A model generated the notes under the pieces. That model was not told the DNA's origin and did no database searches. It saw only the letters and a program-made list of their open reading frames with translations. This document shows, piece after piece, positions 33,601 to 43,319 of a stretch of DNA of 64,000 bases; within the stretch, counting starts at the first letter, position 1, and every line of letters starts with the position of its first letter. The DNA comes from Euptelea pleiosperma (lineage: Eukaryota; Streptophyta; Magnoliopsida; Ranunculales; Eupteleaceae): NCBI GenBank assembly GCA_035048495.1, contig CM068542.1, positions 39,151,109 through 39,215,108 on the forward strand. The letters run 5' to 3'. A program made the position numbers and the translations under genes.

Positions 33601-36600
33601 GTTGCTCCATGGAAGCCAGAAGAATTTTCAGGGCCACGAACCCATGAAATCAGTGCTGACTGTGATGATGCTGCGGAGGAGGAGAATATACAGAGAGTGA
33701 CAGAAGAGGTTAACTCAAATGACGCTGAAGAAATTGTAGATGAGAAAGAAAACGCAGGAAAGTATGACTCTGAATTCAACAGATTGTTTAAAGAAATTTT
33801 AGTCTGGCAACAAACCAATGAAATTGGTCCAGCATATCCTCGTCCTTCTAAGGATATCAATCCTCTTTCATCCATTGAAGCACCAGCTTCCAAAGGTGAG
33901 TATCAAAAGTAGTAAGTTTCTGAACAACCTCTCTATGAGAAAGTTTAACCTATATATGAGTAATAATGATATTTTTGCAGGTTCTGCTCTGAGAGATGTT
34001 GAAGATGAGTCACATGTGAGCAACACAAGTTCAATGTTCAGCTGCAAGGAGTCTCTAGAAGTTGCAGGAGCAATAGAAACAACAGGTCCTGCCTTGGAAG
34101 ATTTTGAAGAAGCTTCCGGTGCAATAGAAGCCATTCAATCTTTCCATGGAAATGTTGAGATAATGGCACAATTAGCTTCAGAGTTTGATTTCAAAGATGT
34201 TGGTGAAGTTTTGAAAGTAAGGGGGCAGGAAGATGTAACAGAAGAGTATGTAGAGGTCAGGGCTGAGTGCAAATATGGTGAAGTAGTAGTAGAGGGAAAG
34301 CAGGAGAAAAAATGTGCAGAAACAATGGGAGAGAAACTCAATGTCAAGGGGTGTGACAAAGTTGAAGTAAAGAAAGATAATGGAGAGATCGTAGTAGAGG
34401 AATTTGATGGGGAGGATGGTGAGGAGTCTGCTTCTGTGTTGCTCAAAGAGTCCTTGGAAGTTCCCCAAACTAGCAAAATGGGTGCAGATCACCGTGCTTT
34501 TGGCAACACTCTTCCCAGAACCATCTGTGCACCTGTGTCACAAGGTAACTCTTAACCATTTGAAGGAAAATTTCTTTGCTCGTTTCACGATTTGAGCTTT
34601 TTGAAATAGTAATTTATCTTCTGTTTGTTGCAGCTTATATTCTAAGGGAAGTAGAAGATAAAGAAAATGTAGCAACCATGGAAGAGAATTGGGTCTGTGA
34701 TAATAGTATGGATTTTGTTGAGAAGGGAGAAAAGGCAGTGTCTTTGCCACAATTTGCTCCTGAGGAGCTTGCTGGTCATGATGGTGTAGTTCCAGAGGTG
34801 AATGGCTGTGTTAATGCTGTTTTAGATGAGCACATCTTCGAAGATGACAAACTTACAAAGGAGAAAGCAGCCATGGAGTCAAATTTTGATTGTGAAGGTA
34901 GTAAGGATGTTGTTGAGGAGGAACAAAATGCTGGGACTTCACCACAAATTGCTCTGGTAGAGCTTGGTAATCAAGAAGATCACAAGGACCAGTTTGCAGA
35001 TGTGAGTTTTGGTGTTGCTACTTTAGAGGAGCTCATCTTTGAATACAGTGAAGTTACTGAGGAGATTTTAAATGGACAAACAATGGGTGGAAAGTATGAT
35101 TACAGTGATAATAAAGATGTTGTCAAGGAGGATGAAAACACATGGTTTTCACCACCAGTTGCTCTAGAGGAGCTTGGTGATCATGCCCATAACAAGGAGG
35201 TGGTTGCAGAGGTGGATGGAAATGCTGATGCTGTATTAGATGAACCTACCTGTAAAGAAGATCGTACCATGGAGAATGCAAGTGTAGCAAGGATGGAAAG
35301 CATTTTCCATTGTGAGGATGGTAAGGGTGTTGCTAAGGGTGAAGAAAATGTGGGGAATTTGCTACAAGTGGCTCTAGAGGAGCCAAGGGATTATGAATGT
35401 CTCAATGATAAAGCTGCAGAGGTGAGTGGTGGTTCTCCTAATGTTTTAGATGAGACCATCTGTGGAGATGCTGAAGCTTTAGAGGTAAAAGCAGACAATG
35501 CCCAGGTGGAAGAATATTTAGGGACTTCACAACAAGTAGTTCCAGAGGAGCTTGGCAACCATGAAGACCACAAGGAGGAGGAAGTTGCAGAAGCAAACAG
35601 CAGTGATCATGCTGTTTTAGACAAGCCCATTTGTGAAGATTGTGAAGCTGAAGAGGAGAAAACAGGTATTAGCCCAGCTGTTTCAGAAGCCGACTTCAAA
35701 GATTCCAATGGTAATGCAGATTTCTCATTCCCATCCATTGGTCCAGATGAGGATATAGGTATACTAAATTTAGGCCGTGTTTGATTACCAAGTGGGAAAA
35801 TTGTATTTTCCATAGGAAAACACAACTGTCAATTGTTCGATAGCCAGTATAAATCTGTATAATTTTTTCTAATAAGCTATTTAAATATGGATAATTTTTC
35901 CTACTAAGCCAGGAATTCATTTCCCATCCAGATAGGTGAGAATTCATTTCCACCTGAAAATACACCTTTATTTTCTCACATGATTGAAATATGTGTTCTC
36001 AGTTGCAATCAATCAGCCATTTAAAGATGTATTTTCTTGGAAAAATTTTCCATGCAATCAAACACGACCTTAGTTACTAAAGTTAATTAGTGATAACTAA
36101 CATAAAATACTAATATCTAATTAGTGATAACTAACGTAAAATACTAATATCGGGATCCCTTCTAATTGTTTCACAGGAAATGGACTCAGAACTAAGTTAG
36201 TTTCATCCCTGGAGACGGGTGTAGCTGTAGACGAGAAAGCTATTGTCCAAATCATGGAAGCCAAGTTTGATTGTGAGGATGCTTCTAAGGACAAGCTCAT
36301 CCGTGGAAATACTGAAATAGCAGAGGAAGCAGATGCAGCTACCATGGAAGAGAATTTTAATTTTGAGGATAGTAAGAATGATGCCAATGATGTAAAAATG
36401 GCACAAGTTTTCCCTCAGAATTTGGATAATTACGAGGTCTGTGGACGGGACTCCGAAGGCTTGACAGAAATTGCACCTGTCAATGCTTTGATGTATCAAG
36501 GTGAGCGTCTAGAGCAACACACTAAAATTTTTACTATTTTTTATAGAAATGTTTTCAGTTGTAATGTCATAATCAAGGAAATAAATTTCCCGAAATTAAC

Positions 36601-38144
36601 GAAATATTTCGCGAAATATTTTCATGTTCTAGGTTACCGACAGGAAAGAATACATACACGAAATGTTTCCATACATGTCTAAATATTTCGTGTTAACAGT
36701 AAATTTCGGTCAATTGACGGTGTAAATATGTATTATTTTGGTCGAAATGTTTCGACATCAATAGAAACATTTCGATCGAAGGTAGGAAATGTCCCATTTG
36801 AGCACCACAAATCCTATATTTGATCATTTAACCCCTTTCCATATATATATATAGAAGACCAATCCATTATAGACCGCTATGGTTATTCATTTCCACACTA
36901 CATATGGTTGTATATTATAGTTTGATAGTTTATGAGTGTTTTTAGGCTTGTTTTTATCATTTCCCATACTTTCCACAAACATTTCTATAATATTTCCATC
37001 ATTTCTGCATTATTTCCATCATTTCCACGAAAATGTATTATTTCCACACTGGTCGAAATATTTCCACGAAATATTTCCATTTCCGGGCTGGTCGAAATAA
37101 ACCTCGAAACCGAAATTTATTTCCTTGGTCATAATACATTTCTGCTACCTGCTGATGTGTTTTGGGGGAGTCTAAATTTTGATACGATAGCTGACGATGT
37201 AGGAGAGGGAGATGACTCTCTGCTCCACAGTAAGAACAGTAGAGAACTTGCAAAAGCAAAAGAGATGAGTGAAGTTGTTTCAGAAGATGAGTTCAAAGAT
37301 AAGAATAGGAAAACAGATTTCTCCCTCCCATCCTTAGATCCAGCTGAGGGTGGAGGTATGATTTAAGCAAATTATGGATTTGAAATTGTGTTAATTGACA
37401 TAAAAAGCTAACACCAGATCGCTATTTATTTATTTCTCAGGCAATGAGCTCGAACTCAAAGATAGCAATGGGAATATAGATTTCTCTCTCCCACTCAATG
37501 ATCCAGCTGTAGATAGAGGTATGTACTAAGTTTAGTTACCACAGATAATTAGTATATCAAAGTCTCTTGCTATTCAATCACAGTGTGGATTGATGCGAAA
37601 AACTGATAATTAACACAATAAGACTAGGTTCGATAAAATACTAACACCCAGATCATGTTTTAATTTCTTCACAGGCAGGGGGCTTGAAATGAAATCGGTT
37701 TTGTCGCCTGAAGTTAGCAATGATAATAGTTCCAGGATCAATTTTACAGATGACCAAGAAGAAGATGGAAACATATTAAGTTCTTTGAATGTACTCTTTG
37801 CTGTTGAAGAGTCTGAGGTTTACCAAGCAATGCCAAAGTCAATTGGAAAGAAAGACACAGAAGAAGCTTCCATGGATGAAATCAACAGTCTATTGACAAA
37901 GATCTGTATTTCTTCAGCAGTTAAAAGGAGAGGTGCCAGAACCAGCGTGATTCGAAGCACACCAATGAAGTCATTTGAGAGCTTGAAACATGGTGTCGAG
38001 ATGAAGGAGAACACTCTTAGCTCGAAGAGGGAGCAATCGGTTAATCATATGGTGGAGAAATCAGCATCGAAAAGGCGGGCATTAGAGGATCTGCCGAACA
38101 GTACTAAGAGAGATGAAGAGCGATTCCAGTTCTTCAACCATTAG
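27648..38144 (+). CDS. Giant acidic repetitive protein, SAP/LisH-like N-terminus
   Basis: Proposed exons: 27648-27761, 28216-30639, 30733-31353, 31448-32293, 32381-33280, 33377-33895, 33981-34544, 34634-35758, 36177-36500, 37191-37355 (or from 37203), 37441-37518, 37675-38144. All introns are GT-AG, and every one after exon 2 is phase 1. The N-terminus 'RKSLQALCKKHNLPANKTN' is a short helical module found at the start of a family of plant acidic proteins (I believe Arabidopsis At5g17160/At3g03130 type, sometimes labelled LisH- or unc-89-like); its function is not established. Next come basic RRSRRN repeats (29011-29680), then about 1,800 residues very rich in Glu/Asp, and a conserved-looking C-terminus 'SVIRSTPMKSFESLKHG' plus 'KRRALEDLP'. 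The role is probably nuclear or chromatin-linked, an inference from basic and KKRK-like stretches. One base appears to be missing near 29143-29150. With it bridged the product is about 2,716 aa; as written, translation stops at 29178 after 358 aa. Confidence 0.75.
27832..28180 (-). mobile_element. MITE family B copy in intron 1
   Basis: In intron 1 of the acidic-protein gene. It is the inverse of the elements at 45072, 59859 and 60272, sharing (read on the minus strand) 'cccacatggaagataaa', 'aatcaatggctgatttttgg', 'gatctcctcaccatat', 'gtttacaagttgaag' in complement, and 'aaaaatcatccattccaaaa'. It accounts for most of the intron. Confidence 0.65.
29011..29680 (+). repeat. Four coding tandem repeats of ~56 aa
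   Basis: Within exon 2 of the acidic-protein gene. Each unit reads roughly 'EPILKEASITxNDSxLEELP', 'RRSRRNATKRESIAPTNGT', 'V..(N/D)DEAVKKTE'. The basic heart RRSRRN (or RRTRRN, RKSRRN) recurs at about 29073, 29235, 29402 and 29572, a spacing of about 165 nt. The apparent frameshift lies between the first and second units. Confidence 0.8.
35773..36069. mobile_element. Tourist-like (PIF/Harbinger) MITE in intron 8
   Basis: The ends 'ggccgtgtttgattac' and 'gcaatcaaacacgacc' are inverted repeats with few changes. TTA flanks both sides (35770-35772 and 36070-36072), the typical 3-bp target of PIF/Harbinger elements. At 297 bp it is of normal Tourist size and non-coding. Confidence 0.8.
36084..36151 (+). 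repeat. 34-bp tandem duplication
   Basis: Two copies of a 34-base unit beginning 'taattagtgataactaac', with one base difference, lie between the Tourist element and the exon 9 acceptor (36177). They leave the acceptor's pyrimidine tract intact. Confidence 0.8.
36574..37127. mobile_element. hAT-like MITE in intron 9
   Basis: The perfect 16-bp inverted ends are 'caaggaaataaatttc' and 'gaaatttatttccttg'. Exact 8-bp flanks GTCATAAT (36566-36573 and 37128-37135) are the target duplication. The interior is rich in 'gaaatatttc' and 'atttccat' motifs. It inserted a short way upstream of the exon 10 acceptor of the acidic-protein gene, and the + frame starting at 36932 is partly this element and not exon. 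Confidence 0.85.
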
Positions 38145-40400
38145 TTGAAGAACTGAAGGGAGAAGCTATCATGAATATGTGACCTGCAAATATAGTCAGG
38201 TAGCATAACTCATGCAAACACATTCATGATTAGAAATTCCAAAGTTGATACTTTTCGTCGCTGTCATTATCATTTTTAATCTGTATTATGAATTGAAATT
38301 CAGTTTTAATCCAATTCATGGTATAGGAAGGCTGATTATTTATTTCATGAGATAGTGTCATTCATCCAAAAGTTCATGATCACAGTCATGGAAAGCTTGA
38401 ACTGTACGTGATAAAACAATTAGATTGAGACCCCACATCTCCACCGCAGTCCAATCGTGAATCCAATGATGATGAAGTGACTTGTAAGTCGGCGATTGGT
38501 CCATCGGGGACAAGAGAAGTCTAATCTGCAATCCTGTTGAATTATTTTGCACCACTAAATTTCCCTCAATTCAATAAATGGCAATATGGTTAAGTACAGT
38601 CCCCAGCCTCAGGTCAATAAGTATGTCATCGTCCTCACTGGGCCGTACAGTTTCATTGGATTGTTCAATAAGTATGCCATCTTCTGATGGGCATAACTCG
38701 AAAAGCAGACTTGAATTATGCTGGTCTGATCGAAGTCTGGATCGAGTGGTTGATGAGCCTCATCTATCATATATATAAGTATCTACAACTGAAGTGAAAT
38801 TGCATGGCGCAAATCCAGCTCAGTCAATTTTATAACTCTTGGACAAGTCCTAACCTCTTAATCGCAGGAATCTGTTGATTCAAATTATGATGCATTATAT
38901 GTTGTACTTCGAATTTACTGTCCCAAATCAAGTAACTAAACGGATGCCGTTAGCATAAAAAAATCACCATGTTTTTGGAAATGCACTATTTCCCCCATCG
39001 ATGTGGTGGCCCATCACTTTTGACGGTGTAGATTGAAGGTAAATGTAACAATTTAAGAGCTAGTATTTGATTATATTGTTAACCATTTCTATTAGAGTAT
39101 TATATGCCATTTTTCGAATTGGAGAAACATTAGATAGTACTCGGCGATAATTAGTCTATAATCTATATTAGACAGCGCAGTCTTCATATTCTTATTAACC
39201 CCACATGTAGGAGACATTTTGCCCAAAAATCAGATAGATTAGATGATTTTAACCATCTGATAAATAGACTTTTTTTTCTCTAGACTGCCTCCCTTGTATT
39301 TCTGGCCGTTCAAAAAGAAGACAATTTACGAACTTTAGAATTATTCTCACTGCACTGATGGAGAATAGTTATGCTTGGACACTAAAAGTAGAGGCAGTAG
39401 CTGTTGGGCCATTTTCGAAATCGATGTTTTAGTCCAGAAGAACTAGCTCAGTGTTGCAACTACTTTCAGAAGAACAAACTCTGATCGTTTTTGGAGGCAA
39501 AATCTGAAAAAGTGGGGCCCCAAAAAATAAGCCCCACATGGATTTCAAAACACCATCCAGAAAGACCAGACCTGGTATGAACATGTTTGGCCCCATTTTT
39601 TGGGTTTACAAACAGGCCTCTTGTTTGTAGCATTGAACTTGTAATCTATCAAATCTATCTCCTGAGGTAGACTTGCTAGAGTCCTTCATCAATGCCAAAG
39701 AGGCCATGCAGTCTATGCTGGTGTTGATCTTAGAATCTGACTACACCATGCGTAGATCTTTTCTTAAATTTATATGGATTTCCGAATCCCGTTTCGAGTC
39801 TTTAACCAAATCGTAATGAACAAGTTCAGTAAAACATTCATGAAACTTCGAACCATACACTCACTGTACCATCTAATCGATTTTCCGAATCCCGTTTCGA
39901 GTGGTCTAATTAGGATTTTTTTTCTTTGAACTCCACCACAAACATGGCGAACTCCAAATCACATTTATTGAACCAACGACAGACTTGGTAACTATGATCC
40001 AAGTGGTAATATTTCCTATCACCACCCTCTACAGTCTACAATGTCTATGGTTTTTGTTTGTGGTCATGGAATTGAACAACTTTCATGCAAACTTGAAAGT
40101 TGTCCTATATGTTGACCTGTTCAAAATATTAATGGTTCTTATTTACCACAGAAGTAACCTGCAAATGAAGACATATGATCATGTTGACTGTAAGGAAATT
40201 TCTATCGCGCCATACTCATGTTGCACACCATGACCTAGCTCAAGTTACACACCATCTCTCTCTCTCTCTCTGGTCTGAACTTTGAAGCTAAAGGTTTGAA
40301 ACTGGATGTGAATTCTCAAAATATTATAAAGAAGACAGAATATATAACAAAGAGCAGATTGTCAAGTTTTCAAACAAAAAAACCAAAATCAACCTTGAGA
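38145..40400. other. 3' flank and intergenic DNA
   Basis: After the stop codon of the acidic-protein gene, an AATAAA occurs at 38573-38578, perhaps too far for its normal 3' end. The rest has no recognised protein. A short duplication, 'tttccgaatcccgtttcgagt', occurs at about 39780 and again at about 39880. A CT run lies at about 40257-40270. Confidence 0.45.
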
Positions 40401-40417
40401 AACCGATTTGGGTTTCT

Positions 40418-40717
40418 TTAACATCTCATCTTCTTGGCATGGATTAGATTCAGAGGCTTAGTCATCATGTAAATATAAGAGATGGAGCGATACCGCCTTT
40501 TCTTTGGCCGACAAACTTCCGATTCTTTTCCGAAGATCTCTTCGATCGTGCGGGACGATATATCACGTTGTCTTTGGCTTTGGATTTGGCTTGTTTCTTC
40601 ATTGTTGTTGTCGTCGTCGCTGTTATCTCCGCTGAGTTGAACTAGCTGCTGAGCTGCAGCCATGTCTGGTTCTGTAAAACCTTTCTGGGTTTTACGTAGA
40701 GATTGAGTTTCTGCCAT
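40418..40717 (-). CDS. Small nuclear-type plant protein, 99 aa
   Basis: A single uninterrupted frame of 99 codons. It has 'AAAQQLVQLSGD', an acidic Asp/Asn stretch, 'SSRTIEEIFGKE', the basic 'RPKKRRYRS' (a likely nuclear localisation signal), then 'ISYIYMMTKPLN'. The order LxxLS-acidic-IEEIFG-KKRRYRS-IYxxTKP resembles a family of small uncharacterised plant nuclear proteins; I cannot name it. Support for a real gene: a good TATA box (40790-40799), a short leader of about 45-50 bases, and a start codon in a purine context. Function unknown. Confidence 0.7.
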   Translation of the reverse strand: MAETQSLRKTQKGFTEPDMAAAQQLVQLSGDNSDDDNNNEETSQIQSQRQRDISSRTIEEIFGKESEVCRPKKRRYRSISYIYMMTKPLNLIHAKKMRC

Positions 40718-40789
40718 TGAAACACTGAAGATATCGAGAAAGAAAAAGATGGGGTTTGATTCAAAGTGAGATTTTTTTCCTCTATCTTC

Positions 40790-40799
40790 CTTTATATAG
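40790..40799 (-). promoter_or_regulatory. TATA box of the 99-aa gene
   Basis: On the minus strand CTATATAAAG, a near-ideal TATA box, lies 73 bases upstream of the start codon at 40717. The transcription start is expected near 40760. Confidence 0.65.
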
Positions 40800-41407
40800 C
40801 TCTTTTCTTTTGGGTTTGTGTGGGTTTGGACGTTTTTTTTTTGCTTTTTTTGTTTTTGGCGTAGAGCGCGTTTTGAGGGGACGTGCTATAGGAGGAACTG
40901 AAGAAATTGCAGGGTGGGTGCGAAGAAGAAGGAAGGAAAACGAGTGGGTTTGGGTCCTGATTTTGTATTGTCGGTATTAATTTAATACACTGTTATCTTG
41001 ATTTGAGTCGGTTGGATGATACATGACGTCATTCTTGTGTTTATCTTTGGTCTAGCTGAGATGGTCAAATTTTGATCCAACCGCTATTTCCTTTATGCCA
41101 CGTGTAGAGGTCTTTTTTTTTTTTGTAGTTTCCCATCATCCCATCATTAGATGGCAGTCCATTAACGCGCAGCAGGAGCAAATTGGACTGGCTGAGTTAG
41201 ACCATAGTTAAACTGTGAAATATTTATTATCGGACGATATTGCCCCTCGAGCTTACTTAAGGTTGACAACCGCGCGTTTATTGCTCCGTTTCTTGTGTTT
41301 GTTGCTCTCTTACTTCTACTTTACCAAAAAAAAAAAAAAAACGACATCTTTGACCGTGGTGAAATTGAGCGGTTGAGGCATACCAATGGAGTCAGCTATG
41401 ACACGGA

Positions 41408-41770
41408 ATTCTGTATCAAAATTTTGATACATATCCTTCAAGTGCCACGTGGCCTACTCTTTTGGGCCCACTGACCATGAATATTTTTATCTGTCGACCT
41501 ACACACGAAAAATCAGCATGAATGATGATTTCAAGCGGTTGGATTTTAGCATATTTTCATCATGGGCTTTATGAACAGGCCTGTGAGATGGTTCCAAGCC
41601 CATGATAAAAAGTGCTCAAATCCAACAGCTAAAAGTCATCAATCACCCTGATTTTTGATGTGTAGGTCCAGCAATGTGTGGAACAAACATTCATGGGTCA
41701 GTGGGCCAGAAAATGTATGCCACGTGGCATTGCGAGTTCTTTTGTATCAAACTTTTGATACATAAATTCT
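41408..41770. mobile_element. Foldback MITE with two G-boxes
   Basis: The ends 'ctgtatcaaaattttgatac' and 'tgtatcaaacttttgatac' are inverted and are themselves nearly palindromic. Further in, the arms carry 'tgccacgtggc' at 41443 and 41718, 'cccactgacc' and its inverse, and a central 'catcatgggctt...aagcccatgat'. It is a relative of the 41918 element but with different termini. Confidence 0.65.
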
Positions 41771-41917
41771 ATACGGATGGAACTCACATTTAGATTATTT
41801 CCCACGTAAGAGAGATCATGAACCAAGAATGGAACACGATCGTTTACATCCTTTTGGTTGGTCAGGAAAGCAAGAGTTGCCATCTGGCGTTTTTGGTTGA
41901 CTAGGTTCTCAAATTAG

Positions 41918-42227
41918 AGTAAAACTTTGCGGACCGTCTGGTCAGCAAATTTCTACAATACGAGCCACGTCGCTATTCTTAGAGATTTCTGATTAGTATT
42001 TCTACGCGTTGGATTGGAGTTGTTTTCGTGGGTTGATTTTTAACCCTAGAATTTTATCATTATTGAGCATTATTTGGGGTACAAAGATATCCAAAGGTTT
42101 GAAATAGCTAATCAGGCTGATTTTTGATTTGTTGGTCCACCTAGGGATTAGCCAAACATCCATAGGTCGGAATCCTCTAAGAGTGTGCCACGTGGCTCAT
42201 GTTGTAGTCGGTCAGCAACTTCTACTA
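41918..42227. mobile_element. Foldback MITE, Mutator-like
   Basis: The ends are 'agtaaaactttg' and 'caacttctacta'. The decamer CTCAAATTAG flanks both sides exactly (41908-41917 and 42228-42237), fitting the 9-10 bp duplication made by Mutator-like elements. The arms share 'acgagccacgt', 'ctaatcaggctgatttttga' and 'gtccacctagggatt' with the copies at 24390, 26482 and 42761. One CACGTG at 42189. No coding capacity. Confidence 0.75.
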
Positions 42228-42439
42228 CTCAAATTAGGAGAGCTTTCATCCTATTTATGCAATTTTTAATGGTGATATGGTGATCTAATGCGTTGCTTAA
42301 GTTGCTATCAAGGAAGGAATAGATTGTACGGAAAAGAAAGATGAGAGTCTTATAGTTCACACAAAGATGTTTTATATTTGTACGCAACTCACCCAAGAAA
42401 GTTTACCTTAATTAGGGTAATTTTTGTTGTGGAGCAAGT

Positions 42440-42730
42440 AAAAACGCACCACGTGGAACACTCGTTTGGGCTCACTAACCCTTGAATGATTGGCCCACCC
42501 CTTGATGGACCTACATATATACCAACAATCAGCTCGATTGGTGATCTCTGGCCATTAGATTCAAGCATTTTTCTTGTGGCGATGATTTCGATCTATCTAG
42601 CCATTAATTTGAGTATTTTTTTGGATACTCAAATCGAATGGTGAAGGATCACCATTCAAGCCTTTGTTGACGTGTATGTCCAATCATTCATGAGTCAGTG
42701 GGCCCAAAATAGTGTGCCATGTGGCCATTT
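42440..42730. mobile_element. Foldback element, diverged family member
   Basis: Left arm 'cgcaccacgtggaacactcg', 'tgggctcactaacccttgaa'; right arm 'ttcatgagtcagtgggccca', 'agtgtgccatgtggcc'. The arms pair imperfectly around a centre near 42585. CACGTG at 42450; the other arm's box is mutated to CATGTG. Confidence 0.55.
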
Positions 42731-42760
42731 TTTATACATCCGACAAGAAAAACAATTTTG

Positions 42761-43159
42761 GAGTAAAACTTGTGTCACAAGATGTGATGTTGTGACGGAA
42801 GCCGGTCACAGCACTCAATACGAGCCACGTTGCATACTATTAGAGGACAATGACCGTATAGATGTTTGGCTAGTCACTCGGTGGACCGTTACACAAAAAA
42901 ACAGCCTGATTCATGATTTCTAACCGATTCGATTGAAGTTATTTTCATGGGTTGATTTTAACGGTAGGAATTTGAGCATTATTGAGAGTTATTTGGGTGC
43001 AAAAATCCAAAGGTTGTAAATCACTAATCAGGCTGATTTTTGGTTTGTTGGTCCACCGAGGGACTGGACAAACATCCATACGGTCAGAGCCCTCTGATCA
43101 TGTGCTACGTGGCTCGTATTGGGTGCTGTGACCGGCTTCCGTCACAACAAATTTTACTC
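42761..43159. mobile_element. Foldback MITE, Mutator-like, second copy
   Basis: The ends 'gagtaaaact' and 'ttttactc' are followed inward by the long inverted 'gtgacggaagccggtcacag' / 'ctgtgaccggcttccgtcac'. The flanking nonamers 'acaattttg' (42752-42760) and 'taaattttg' (43160-43168) agree at seven positions, a worn 9-bp duplication. The core 'aatcaggctgatttttggtt' is present. Confidence 0.7.
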
Positions 43160-43319
43160 TAAATTTTGCATGAATGTGCACCAAACTTGGTACAAACCCA
43201 CTTTTGAAAAAGCAAAACCACCGTTGGATTCTTGGGATCCACGGCGGAGAAGAAATGTGAACTTGTTGGTTCACTTTTGTTGGTCCCATCAATATGGTAA
43301 TAACTCGTGACTATGAGGG

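Noticed and set aside
28476..34492. Several minus-strand frames of 60-150 codons
   Set aside because: Antisense shadows of the Glu/Asp- and Lys-rich exons of the + strand gene.
36932..37366. 144-codon + frame read as one exon
   Set aside because: Its first two thirds lie in the hAT-like MITE (36574-37127); only the part from 37191 or 37203 fits the gene.
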